A DNA stretch of 32,730 nucleotides from the NCBI GenBank assembly GCA_964346495.1, contig CAYFUW010000012.1, positions 1 to 32,730 of the forward strand. Direction: 5' to 3'. The translations under genes and the position numbers were made by a program. Source of the DNA: JBGZFC01 sp964346495. GTDB lineage: Bacteria > Bacteroidota > Bacteroidia > Bacteroidales > Dysgonomonadaceae. Positions 25,587-32,730 of the stretch are shown piece after piece. Position 1 is the stretch's first letter. The number at the start of each line of letters is the position of its first letter. The notes beneath the pieces were generated by a model, which searched no databases, was not told the DNA's origin, and worked only from the letters and a program-made list of their open reading frames with translations.

Positions 25587-27736
25587 AAGTTTTGTTTTTC
25601 TGATTTAATTTCAATTTTATAGCTAGATACATTCACCTTGTATTCAGTATATGGTTGTTTTTGTCCGAAATACTTAACCTCTACCCGATTCAGATACTCC
25701 ACATTCTCAGGATAAAACGGATTATCCATAGCGTTTAGTTGCGAAGAGAAATTCACCCTACTCAATAAAATTATTGGCGCCATAAAGTCCTGTAACCACC
25801 TGATACTCAAAGGCAATTCTTTCGACAACGGAATGCGGTCTCTAATTTCGATATTACGCTCTCCTGCAAGTAAAAGTTTGAAACAGCTACGATAAAACAT
25901 GTACAACGCTGATTTTTTCTTTCCTTCAAAATCGGTAAAATAAAACATCGTGCCATCGTTAACGAAATATGCTGTTGATTTTGACTTTTTACAATAAATA
26001 TAAGTTTGATTATACTCGTTTGTTGCTACTGTCCAAGTCAGTTTTTCGGAATTAGAGGTTACATTTAACACTCTACCCGGCTTAAATTCAAACCTATTAT
26101 GAATTAGCTCCAAGCTATCAACATTGTAGATAATAGAATTTTCGGCAGGCACTTCGCCTATTCTCAAAATTGGCTTGCCATCTGTTTTCTCAAAATAGTA
26201 ACCAACCGGATATGGATGTGTTTTAGCTCCAATTTCGGGACTTAACTGCATCTGAAAATGTAGATGCGGTTCGGGCGAACGACCTGAATTTCCACATAAC
26301 GCAAGCACCGTTCCCTTAGTTACGTAATCACCAATTTGAACTTTAAAACTATCTTTTTTCAAGTGACTAATTTGCGTAAAAAGCCCGTTCAAATGATTGA
26401 TAATAATAGTATTGCCCCAATTCTTATTGGTATTTACGTCATTGATGTCGTTGTCTTTGGTAATATTACTAATTTGATAAATGTAACCATCTGCCGGAGC
26501 CACCACTGGCTTATTGTAGCAGTAGAAATCATCTTTACTCGTTCCGGAACCCGAATAGGTTTTGTTTTCGTCATCAGTTATTACAAAATCGAGAGCACTA
26601 CCCCACTCTCCCAAATGAGTAATTTCACCATTATACCCTTGGCTAACAGTCCACTCTCCCAAAAATGGTAATTTTATTTTAAAAAGCAAATCGTTGGCAA
26701 AACGTTGTAAGAAATTTGCATTTTTATACACCGTTTTTTCGGGATTGTAGTATTGAATAAGCGGGAAAACAAAAAACTTACTAACACTTCGTTGTTTAAG
26801 AATAAACAGAACTAAAATGGTCAATAAGCTAAATGCCAAGGTATAAGACGATAGTCCGAAACCTCTTATCAAACGCTCGATACTTTCGTAAATCAGGAAC
26901 AGCACAGGTGTAAGTCCTAACATCATCAAATAGCTGTACAGATTGGGAATAATAAAGAAACTACCTATAGCCATTCCCCAAAAAATATAGTTTACACCAC
27001 CCAAGTTATGAGTAAGCACCTGCATATCAGCACCTAATATTCTGGCTGAAAGAAAAGCCCCGATAAAACCGAACAAAGCAACTGTGAATTGTATTCTCGA
27101 ATTTATTAATATTGCTACCGCGATAATAACACCCACCAAAACACTATCTGAAAAGAAAACTGAAGCTAATGTTTTGAAAAAATACGCCAGTATAGGCGGA
27201 AAAGGGAAGTAGTCAAGTGAGTGAACTAAATGATACCAAGGCAATTGAACCTCTTGGGCTAGAACTACTGTAAATCTGTCAAAAAGCGAAATAGCTTCAA
27301 TATTGGTAAATGTTTTAAATGCAAGCTCTAAAACCATCATTGTCAACACAAAAGGCAAAGTAAGCATCGGCAACTTGTGTTGTGCAAATATTGTTTCGAA
27401 CCATACGGTAAACATAAACAACAGAGCTATTGCAAACAGAAAAAAAGCTATAAAAGAGCTGTTTAGAGCAAACTTGTAAGCCAAAGCCATTCCGAGAAAA
27501 GCTGCATTAAAGCCATAAATTCCGGTTTTAATTTTTTGTGTCGGGAAAGCTAAGATATAGGCTAAACCGTTAATTAACACAACTGCTGCCAATCCTCCTA
27601 ATCCAACAACAGGGTTAGCTAAGCTCACAATCAGCACAACAGTAGCAAACAGCAAATTCTTTTCAAAGAAAATCTGGCTATAACTGTTTAATACAGACTT
27701 AAAAAATGTAGCGAACTTAATATTTTGTAATACCAT
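25574..27736 (-). CDS. Urea transporter-like membrane domain fused to M23 peptidase domain
   Basis: This 720-residue two-part protein has about ten hydrophobic segments in residues 1-320. They contain urea-transporter (UT/SLC14-like) patterns: NGLAYILAFPTQKIKTGIYG followed by FNAAFLGMALAYKF, and LGGVNYIFWGMAIGSFF. From about 365 to 520 comes an M23/LytM-like domain with ALDFVI, a mid-domain NHLNGLFTQISHL, GDYVTKGTVLALCGNSGRSPEP and the zinc motif HLHF (about 491). The residue four before the Asp of ALDF is Gly where the first zinc His is usual. About 200 more residues of unrecognised fold follow. The topology suggests a urea or small-amide channel in the inner membrane carrying a soluble, probably periplasmic, peptidoglycan-hydrolase-like domain. 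No urease genes are visible. It heads an operon with the TPR-barrel and TPR genes, joined by 13-nt overlaps. Confidence 0.85.
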   Translation of the reverse strand: MVLQNIKFATFFKSVLNSYSQIFFEKNLLFATVVLIVSLANPVVGLGGLAAVVLINGLAYILAFPTQKIKTGIYGFNAAFLGMALAYKFALNSSFIAFFLFAIALLFMFTVWFETIFAQHKLPMLTLPFVLTMMVLELAFKTFTNIEAISLFDRFTVVLAQEVQLPWYHLVHSLDYFPFPPILAYFFKTLASVFFSDSVLVGVIIAVAILINSRIQFTVALFGFIGAFLSARILGADMQVLTHNLGGVNYIFWGMAIGSFFIIPNLYSYLMMLGLTPVLFLIYESIERLIRGFGLSSYTLAFSLLTILVLFILKQRSVSKFFVFPLIQYYNPEKTVYKNANFLQRFANDLLFKIKLPFLGEWTVSQGYNGEITHLGEWGSALDFVITDDENKTYSGSGTSKDDFYCYNKPVVAPADGYIYQISNITKDNDINDVNTNKNWGNTIIINHLNGLFTQISHLKKDSFKVQIGDYVTKGTVLALCGNSGRSPEPHLHFQMQLSPEIGAKTHPYPVGYYFEKTDGKPILRIGEVPAENSIIYNVDSLELIHNRFEFKPGRVLNVTSNSEKLTWTVATNEYNQTYIYCKKSKSTAYFVNDGTMFYFTDFEGKKKSALYMFYRSCFKLLLAGERNIEIRDRIPLSKELPLSIRWLQDFMAPIILLSRVNFSSQLNAMDNPFYPENVEYLNRVEVKYFGQKQPYTEYKVNVSSYKIEIKSEKQNLCIE

Positions 27737-27807
27737 TTAGATTATCATGTAATTTACTTACAAATACAAGTAAAAGTCTTATTGAAACAACAAAATCACA
27801 ACCTATA

Positions 27808-28239
27808 TTAATACAAAGTCTTTATTATTTTATTATTTATCTGTAACAGAACAACCCCTCTATGTGTTAGCGGAATAATTTCATTAGATTGAACCGCTAC
27901 AAAGTTTTTAATGAGATGCCCATTAATATTATAAACTCTAACCAAATCTCTCTCTTTCAGTCCACTTACAATTATTCCGCCTTCATATCGTGTAATTCCA
28001 TAATCGTCTAATTTATCTTGGCATATACCTGTATCGAAATCTTTTTCAACAATATTTTCAAACTCTTTCCAATAAGGAGCATTTTGATAAAGTTGTTTTG
28101 AGCCGATTGGCACAGATAATACACAGGTTGCCTTATCAATCAGATTCAAAGCATAATAATCAACTACAAGCGGTGTATTAATATTGATTGCAAATTCCTG
28201 CAAACCGGAACAATTATTGTATTTACAACCGATTATTAC
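27808..28239 (-). pseudogene. Truncated BspA-like leucine-rich-repeat surface protein remnant
   Basis: The open frame runs from just after a TGA at 28240-28242 to the stop at 27808 and begins VIIGCKYNNCSGLQEFAIN without a good start codon or signal peptide (a TTG at 28203 is the only start-like codon reported). The sequence ATCVLSVPIGSKQLYQNAPY followed by WKEFENIVE is the classic closing segment of BspA-type LRR_5 proteins. It is followed by a short tail, VRVYNINGHLIKNF ... IIPLTHRGVVLLQINNK, like a T9SS-type C-terminal domain. Full-length members are much longer, with many repeats upstream. The frame upstream is closed by stops, so this is the 3' end of a degraded gene. It lies 72 nt upstream of the urea-transporter gene on the same strand. 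Confidence 0.7.
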
Positions 28240-28329
28240 TCAATATTTTATAGATAATAAGTCCGAAATATGGTCATTGTCTTTAATTGTACATTCTAAA
28301 GGGTGAAGATTTAACGCTTTTATTGATTA

Positions 28330-28473
28330 TTAACTCAAAAAGGACATCAACTTGGGTCGTTTCTTCTCTTTTCCTTGCAATTCGTTTCCGATATTCCACT
28401 TCTGTTTTAACTCATTGTTTAAGCTGATAACATCAATAACAAAGGTAACATTTTTATTCAAAATTTCTTTCAA
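28330..28473 (-). CDS. Possible short ORF or gene fragment, unrecognised
   Basis: A 47-codon minus-strand frame opens at TTG (28471-28473) after a TAG, and reads LKEILNKNVTFVIDVISLNN then ELKQKWNIGNELQGKEKKRP. It ends KLMSFLS. The amphipathic, lysine-rich composition looks more protein-like than chance frames nearby, and a TAnnTTTG box (TACCTTTG, 28480-28487) lies just upstream. It may be a remnant connected with the degraded LRR gene downstream. There is no ATG start in frame at its beginning. No family recognised. Confidence 0.22.
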   Translation of the reverse strand: MKEILNKNVTFVIDVISLNNELKQKWNIGNELQGKEKKRPKLMSFLS

Positions 28474-28512
28474 GTGCTACAAAGGTAAATTAGTTACGAG
28501 CATCGAGCGGAG

Positions 28513-28562
28513 AAAAAAAAGGAGAATCTTTCGGCGTATTTCCGTCAGGTTCTCCCTTTTTA
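28513..28562 (-). terminator. Terminator of the outer-membrane receptor gene
   Basis: On the minus strand GGAGAA pairs with TTCTCC (extended by A/T pairs past a one-base bulge) around a 23-nt region with its own small hairpin, followed by a run of eight T. It lies about 27 nt after the receptor stop codon at 28589. Confidence 0.7.
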
Positions 28563-28588
28563 GTAAAGTAATTCTCTAAATCTGAATC

Positions 28589-30895
28589 TTATAAACGATT
28601 CTTTTCACTTTGACCGGCACCCCTTCCTTTATATTTGCTCATCGTAGAGTTAAATGCATAACGTATGGTGAGCCGAACAGCCTGTGAATCACTATAGTTC
28701 CATTTGTCAAGTTTCATTTGAGTTCCATAGGTTATCATTGAATTACGGGCTGTTTTGAATATATCTGTTGCACTAAGCTGGAAGAACCAGTTCCCAATCG
28801 TTTTGGTTACACCCAAATTCATTTGCCAAGACGGTTTTAGTGTAACCACATCCATATCTCCCGATGTATGATATAACATATCACCTGTAATAGTGAAACC
28901 TTTTCCTACAGATATGCTGTTATAGAAATTGATAAACAACAATGGATTGTTCATTCGCAGTTCTGTCCCCATAAATGGTATTTTAAGGTCTTGTCCCATC
29001 AGATTAAATTGGAGACGAGGTGACCAAATTGAGATTTTAGGGGATAGAGATACCATCGCTGTATATTTTGAGATATGATCATAATTCATATAAGTCATCA
29101 GATTTATAGGTTCTCCTTCTTTATATGCTTCAACAATACCGACTATAGCATCTTTTACATATTGATAACTTGCTGAAAAGAAAACCCATTTGTAAATACC
29201 GGCTAATGAAACATCGTGATTCATTTCCGGTTTCAATAGAGGATTCCCTGTCTCATAGGTAAAACGGTCATCATATTGTATATTGCTGCTTAATTGACTA
29301 TACAGCGGACGCTTTGTCTTGGCTGTATATGATAGAGTAAACTTAGCTTTTTTAATAGGAAACGTAAAGTCTATATTGGGAAACAGACGGTCATATTTTC
29401 GGCTTTGCTCTGATATCAAGAGCCCATTCTCATAGTAATCGGATATAGTATGCTCATATCTTAATCCCCCTGAAAGTTCATAGATTCCTAAGGGGAAAGT
29501 GGCACTTATGAAACCAGCAATATTATGTTCCTTGATATTGTCATCTGCATCCGGCAAAAAATCATTATAGTTATCATATCGGTCAGTTCTGTTTGTATAA
29601 GTGTACTCATAACCGGCCTCAAATGTATTTTTGCCAAAGCTGTATTCCAGGACGGATTTGGAGGCAAACATTGAACTGTTGATGTGATTCAGGCTGCTTA
29701 TTGTCGATTCTCCTTCCGATAAACTGATTTCATCTATTTCCTGTTCAGCTTTATTACGGCTTGAATAATAGTCGTTATTTACAGTAAGAGTCCAATCACC
29801 ATATTTGCCTATATAATACATGTTCAATATGTTTGTCGGCATATTCTTTCTTTTCCAGTATGTATAATAATCTATTTTATCATCAAGGGTACCATTTAAT
29901 TCGATTGTTTCATTTGTGGTCCAATTTGAATGATTGTAAGGTGTACCTCGAAATTCATATTTTGCTCCCAATACATTCTTAGGGTTAATTTGCCAGTTGA
30001 GACCTAAATTGGCATTAAAAGTTGTGCTGACAGGCAATATGATAATGTCAGAATTCAGATCATACAGATTATTTCCAGTATTTATCATGGTGACATTTTT
30101 CTGCTGCTGATATCGTCTTGAATGGTCAAAAGCAAAGGCTCCGAATATGTCAAGATTGTTCTTCCTGAAATTGAGAGAAAGGTTGTCTGAATTAGACCAG
30201 GAGTGAGCAGCCCGGACTACACCTTGTATTGAACCGCTTAATCCGTCTCCTTGTTTCTTGATAGTGCGAACTAATAACACCGATCTTACTTCTGCACCAT
30301 ATTTTGCACCGGGATTACTGATTACTTCCACACTTGCAATATCTTTTGACGACATTCTATATAATTCGTTGTTGTCCGTCAGTTTTCTCCCATTAACATA
30401 TATTATTGGTGTCCCTTTGCCAAAAACAGTAAATTTGTCATCTTCACGCATAACGCCCGGAAGTTGTCCAATCACATCCATTGCATTCCCGAGCAGGCTC
30501 AAAACAGACCCATTTACAGTTGTGATTATGCCACCTTTAGTCAAATGTTGAGGAGGTCGTTGTGCCGTTACTGTAACTTCGTCCAGCAGGATATTGTCTG
30601 AAACAAGCACAAGTGTTCCAATATCATTTTTCTCATTCAGTGTTTTTATGATTGTCTTGTATCCGAGAGCGGATATTTGTAGAAGCTTTGCTTTTGAATA
30701 ATCGGTTAAAAAATCAAATTTACCGCTTACGTCTGTTATTGTTCCAGCGATATATACGGAATCAGTACCCATCAAAATAACATTTGCAAACTCTACGGGA
30801 TTTTGATTCTCGTCACATACCACACCTTTGATTTGCGCCTTGACGGTAAATGGCACAATCATTAAAACGAAAATGAATAAGAGATTTCTTTTCAT
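28589..30895 (-). CDS. Outer-membrane beta-barrel receptor with carboxypeptidase-regulatory and plug domains
   Basis: The chosen start is the ATG at 30893-30895 (768 residues), giving the signal peptide MKRNLLFIFVLMIVPFTVKA; an ATG four codons earlier (30907) is also possible. After cleavage, IKGVVCDENQNPVEFANVIL begins a carboxypeptidase-regulatory-like domain (about 20-105). A TonB-receptor-type plug follows (about 120-220), including LLGNAMDVIGQLPGVM and IIYVNGRKLTDNNEL. The rest is a long barrel of the OMP_b-brl_3 type (FGAFAFDHSRRYQQQKN, GGLRYEHTISDYYENG, YSQLSSNIQYDDRFTYETGN). No classical SusD partner is present, and the ligand is unknown. Just upstream on the same strand lies a TPR/TM/HTH-like protein, probably its regulator. 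The C-terminus (ends GAGQSEKNRL) extends past the last barrel strand. Confidence 0.88.
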   Translation of the reverse strand: MKRNLLFIFVLMIVPFTVKAQIKGVVCDENQNPVEFANVILMGTDSVYIAGTITDVSGKFDFLTDYSKAKLLQISALGYKTIIKTLNEKNDIGTLVLVSDNILLDEVTVTAQRPPQHLTKGGIITTVNGSVLSLLGNAMDVIGQLPGVMREDDKFTVFGKGTPIIYVNGRKLTDNNELYRMSSKDIASVEVISNPGAKYGAEVRSVLLVRTIKKQGDGLSGSIQGVVRAAHSWSNSDNLSLNFRKNNLDIFGAFAFDHSRRYQQQKNVTMINTGNNLYDLNSDIIILPVSTTFNANLGLNWQINPKNVLGAKYEFRGTPYNHSNWTTNETIELNGTLDDKIDYYTYWKRKNMPTNILNMYYIGKYGDWTLTVNNDYYSSRNKAEQEIDEISLSEGESTISSLNHINSSMFASKSVLEYSFGKNTFEAGYEYTYTNRTDRYDNYNDFLPDADDNIKEHNIAGFISATFPLGIYELSGGLRYEHTISDYYENGLLISEQSRKYDRLFPNIDFTFPIKKAKFTLSYTAKTKRPLYSQLSSNIQYDDRFTYETGNPLLKPEMNHDVSLAGIYKWVFFSASYQYVKDAIVGIVEAYKEGEPINLMTYMNYDHISKYTAMVSLSPKISIWSPRLQFNLMGQDLKIPFMGTELRMNNPLLFINFYNSISVGKGFTITGDMLYHTSGDMDVVTLKPSWQMNLGVTKTIGNWFFQLSATDIFKTARNSMITYGTQMKLDKWNYSDSQAVRLTIRYAFNSTMSKYKGRGAGQSEKNRL

Positions 30896-30921
30896 ACTTG
30901 CTTGCATTTTTTTACTCAATG

Positions 30922-30929
30922 CAAAAGTA
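30922..30929 (-). promoter_or_regulatory. Candidate -7 box for the receptor gene
   Basis: The minus strand reads TACTTTTG (TAnnTTTG) about 27 nt before the chosen ATG at 30895. The surrounding 12 bases (ATGCAAAAGTAT on the plus strand, 30919-30930) are identical to those in front of the regulator gene (32657-32668). No -33 TTTG at standard spacing, as might be expected if an activator is needed. Confidence 0.4.
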
Positions 30930-31040
30930 TGATTTTAGTTATAGGGGCTTTAGAACCATGCATTGCAGATTTGTTGCAATGTGCGTTTCAGTGTTTCACT
31001 TTTGTTTCAATGTTTGTATATTATGATGTATATCAACTTG

Positions 31041-32642
31041 TTATCTGCCGAATATAAATTGATACATCTGTTGGTCAAGCTTTTCTTTAAGTCTGCTTTT
31101 TCGGGTTCTGATAGCGTTTTCCGAAGCTCCCATGCACTTGGAAATCGTTGTATTATTTATTTTCAGAAGACAAAAGAGACATAGTGTCAGATCATCCAGA
31201 TTGACTCCATTGCCTGCCGCTTTTATATCGATTATCATGTCTGTGAATTCTTCGAATAACTGTTTCCTGAGTTTGTCCCTTTCTGCAGGCGGAAGAAAAG
31301 AACCATTGGAATGCTTGTCATTCCCTTCCAATATTTGAAGTTTCTTCATCCATCCATTCCGAATGAAATTGTCTCTGCAAATATCAGCTCTTTTCTTCCA
31401 AATCTTAGTCAATTCAGAATTTTGGTCATTTTCAGAATCGATAGATTGTAATTCTATCTGATTGACACGAATCTGATCCAGTTCTTTTCTTATTTTGATA
31501 TATCGTTTCTTGTTATTTCTGTCGTATAGAAAGAACAATATTATACCAAAGAATACGATTGATAATATGATAACAATCTTTCTTTGGGTTCTTAGTTGAG
31601 ATTTATGAATGTGTTTCTGCAATAGTAAGTTGTTGCTTGAAATCTCACTATTCAGAGCTTCTTTTCTTGAAATGACTTGTGAAATTGAATCGTTCCTTGA
31701 AATTCCTTCACTTGCAGAAACTTCTTCACCCAAGGTGTATTTTACACACGCATTGAGTATTCTGAGGTTGTTGTATGTATTGATTGAATACTTGTCAGGG
31801 GCGCTACTATATAACGAATCAGCTTTGTCAAAAAAATATTTTGCAATGCCTGTATGCCTATTGTTTAGATTGAGAAAACCTAAAGTAATCAACCTGCCCA
31901 AACTATTTTCAGGTAATTCCGTTAAATAGCTTTTAGCTTTTTCGTAATTTACGCCTGGTGTATTTGCATAATTCAGTACATAAGTTGTATAATTAGATTC
32001 TCCTTTATTTTGTTGTGAAAAATCAATGGCACGGGAGATATAAACCAATGCGGAGTCATTTTCATTGATGAAGCCATAGCAGGCTCCAATTTGATGCAGA
32101 GCATAGGCCTTTTGTTGTTCTGTCTCCGCATAAGTTAATGCTTTCCTTGCATATACTATTGCTTTATTGTAATCTTTATCAGCAGATGGTTCACAATAAA
32201 TATCTGCCAGTTTCATATTCAAAGAATATAGCTGGGTTTTATTTCTCTCACCTATCATGTTGATTGACTGCTGCAAATAATAAAACATTGAATCCTGTTG
32301 TCCACGCCACATAGACTGATAGGCTTTGAACTGATAGGCTTTGAATAGCTCTATGCTGTCACAATTTTGCTTGAAATATGATACACTGTTGTCCAATAGG
32401 CTATCAGAGGCAAAGGCTTTGCTTTGTTGAAGTTTTGCCGTAGCAAGCAATATTCCGCATCGTGCTCTTTGTTGCTGGGTCAATTTTGAATATGGATATA
32501 ATGTTTCCAGTATCGTTTGGGCTGAATCGGGATGCTTAACGGCCATTAATTCTGCCGTATCCAAGATCCCATCTTTTTGTGTGGAATTGTTACATGCACA
32601 TAAAGCTACTGCTAATATAATGATATATAGTATATTTCTCAT
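31041..32642 (-). CDS. TPR lipoprotein with TM helix and C-terminal HTH-like region, putative membrane-tethered regulator
   Basis: The ATG at 32640-32642 is chosen (533 residues). It gives MRNILYIIILAVALCACNNS, a lipoprotein signal with lipobox LCAC and lipidated Cys17; the longer frame would bury this. Residues 30-300 carry TPR-like helices (NKAIVYARKALTYAETEQQK, ALVYISRAIDFSQQNKG). A coiled-coil-like stretch (about 325-352) precedes one membrane segment (IVIILSIVFFGIILFFLY, 356-373). The C-terminal part is basic and ends in LTLCLFCLLKINNTTISKCM then GASENAIRTRKSRLKEKL (485-522), like the DNA-binding helices of LuxR/sigma-4-type domains. This suggests periplasmic sensing coupled to DNA binding at the membrane. 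The receptor gene is 145 nt downstream on the same strand, the likely target. Bacteroidetes have many such TPR-TM-HTH proteins; the function here is inferred. Confidence 0.8.
   Translation of the reverse strand: MRNILYIIILAVALCACNNSTQKDGILDTAELMAVKHPDSAQTILETLYPYSKLTQQQRARCGILLATAKLQQSKAFASDSLLDNSVSYFKQNCDSIELFKAYQFKAYQSMWRGQQDSMFYYLQQSINMIGERNKTQLYSLNMKLADIYCEPSADKDYNKAIVYARKALTYAETEQQKAYALHQIGACYGFINENDSALVYISRAIDFSQQNKGESNYTTYVLNYANTPGVNYEKAKSYLTELPENSLGRLITLGFLNLNNRHTGIAKYFFDKADSLYSSAPDKYSINTYNNLRILNACVKYTLGEEVSASEGISRNDSISQVISRKEALNSEISSNNLLLQKHIHKSQLRTQRKIVIILSIVFFGIILFFLYDRNNKKRYIKIRKELDQIRVNQIELQSIDSENDQNSELTKIWKKRADICRDNFIRNGWMKKLQILEGNDKHSNGSFLPPAERDKLRKQLFEEFTDMIIDIKAAGNGVNLDDLTLCLFCLLKINNTTISKCMGASENAIRTRKSRLKEKLDQQMYQFIFGR
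32316..32345. repeat. 15-bp perfect tandem duplication inside the regulator gene
   Basis: CTGATAGGCTTTGAA occurs twice in direct succession (32316-32330, 32331-32345). It adds five in-frame residues, visible as FKAYQFKAYQ in the TPR region of the protein. Confidence 0.85.
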
Positions 32643-32659
32643 ATTTGTACCTTTTGATG

Positions 32660-32698
32660 CAAAAGTATATATTTCTTTTGGTGTAATAGTCAAAAGTA
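32660..32698 (-). promoter_or_regulatory. Candidate promoter of the TPR-TM-HTH regulator gene
   Basis: The minus strand has TACTTTTG at 32660-32667, 18 nt before the ATG at 32642. A second TACTTTTG at 32691-32698 supplies a TTTG 23 nt upstream of the first, slightly longer than the usual 19-21 nt spacing. Either box could be the functional -7 element. Confidence 0.4.
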
Positions 32699-32730
32699 AT
32701 GATTTTTTATCCTAAAAAACACACTAATGT

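Noticed and set aside
28352..28579. 75-codon plus-strand frame between the LRR remnant and the receptor
   Set aside because: It runs through the receptor terminator on the opposite strand and has an arginine/phenylalanine-rich composition without homology I recognise.

Overview
The window looks like a piece of an AT-rich, anaerobic Bacteroidetes chromosome, most likely order Bacteroidales. Supporting signs are a type IX secretion (T9SS) C-terminal sorting tail, a BspA-like leucine-rich-repeat remnant, a carboxypeptidase-regulatory/plug/OMP_b-brl_3 outer-membrane receptor, a secreted GH92 mannosidase, a one-chain pyruvate:ferredoxin oxidoreductase and several promoters of the Bacteroidetes type (TTTG ... 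TAnnTTTG). No rRNA, tRNA, CRISPR array, integrase or complete insertion sequence was seen. Assignments come from reading translations and motifs; no database search was possible.

Layout. 1-955 (-): start of a DUF262/GmrSD-type protein cut by the window edge. 1203-3755 (+): clpC, converging on a T9SS-tailed secreted protein (3839-4831, -) across a shared terminator. 4832-5451: a repeat-rich spacer. 5452-9006 (-): nifJ/PFOR. 9353-10390 (-): type I asparaginase. 10755-11171 (+): an OsmC-like protein. 11284-12459 (+): an envelope-protein gene broken by one in-frame TAA. 12541-13800 (+): pgk. 13801-14205: a second spacer full of hairpins and repeats. 14206-16014 (-): typA/bipA. 16309-17232 (+): a secreted protein with two TonB C-terminal domains. 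17369-20200 (+): uvrA. 20201-20523: a third repeat-bearing spacer. 20524-22860 (-): GH92 glycosidase. 23051-23551 (+): tpx with a bidirectional terminator.

23654-27736 (-) is a tightly coupled operon. It encodes a urea-transporter-like membrane domain fused to an M23 peptidase-like domain, then a TPR/outer-membrane-barrel gene split by a frameshift at a run of eight A, then a secreted TPR protein. Both gene junctions are 13-nt overlaps. After a truncated BspA-like remnant (27808-28239, -), the right end holds an OMP_b-brl_3 receptor (28589-30895, -). Directly upstream of it lies a predicted lipoprotein with TPRs, one transmembrane helix and a C-terminal helix-turn-helix-like region (31041-32642, -), which looks like a membrane-tethered regulator of the receptor gene.

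Much of the window is housekeeping (protein quality control, pyruvate oxidation, glycolysis, DNA repair, ribosome-associated GTPase, peroxide defence). The parts most worth following up are the urea-channel/M23/TPR-barrel operon, the TPR-TM-HTH/receptor pair, the families of short dispersed intergenic repeats, and the two single-lesion disruptions (nonsense at 11473-11475, frameshift at 25113-25120), which could be real decay, recoding or sequence error.
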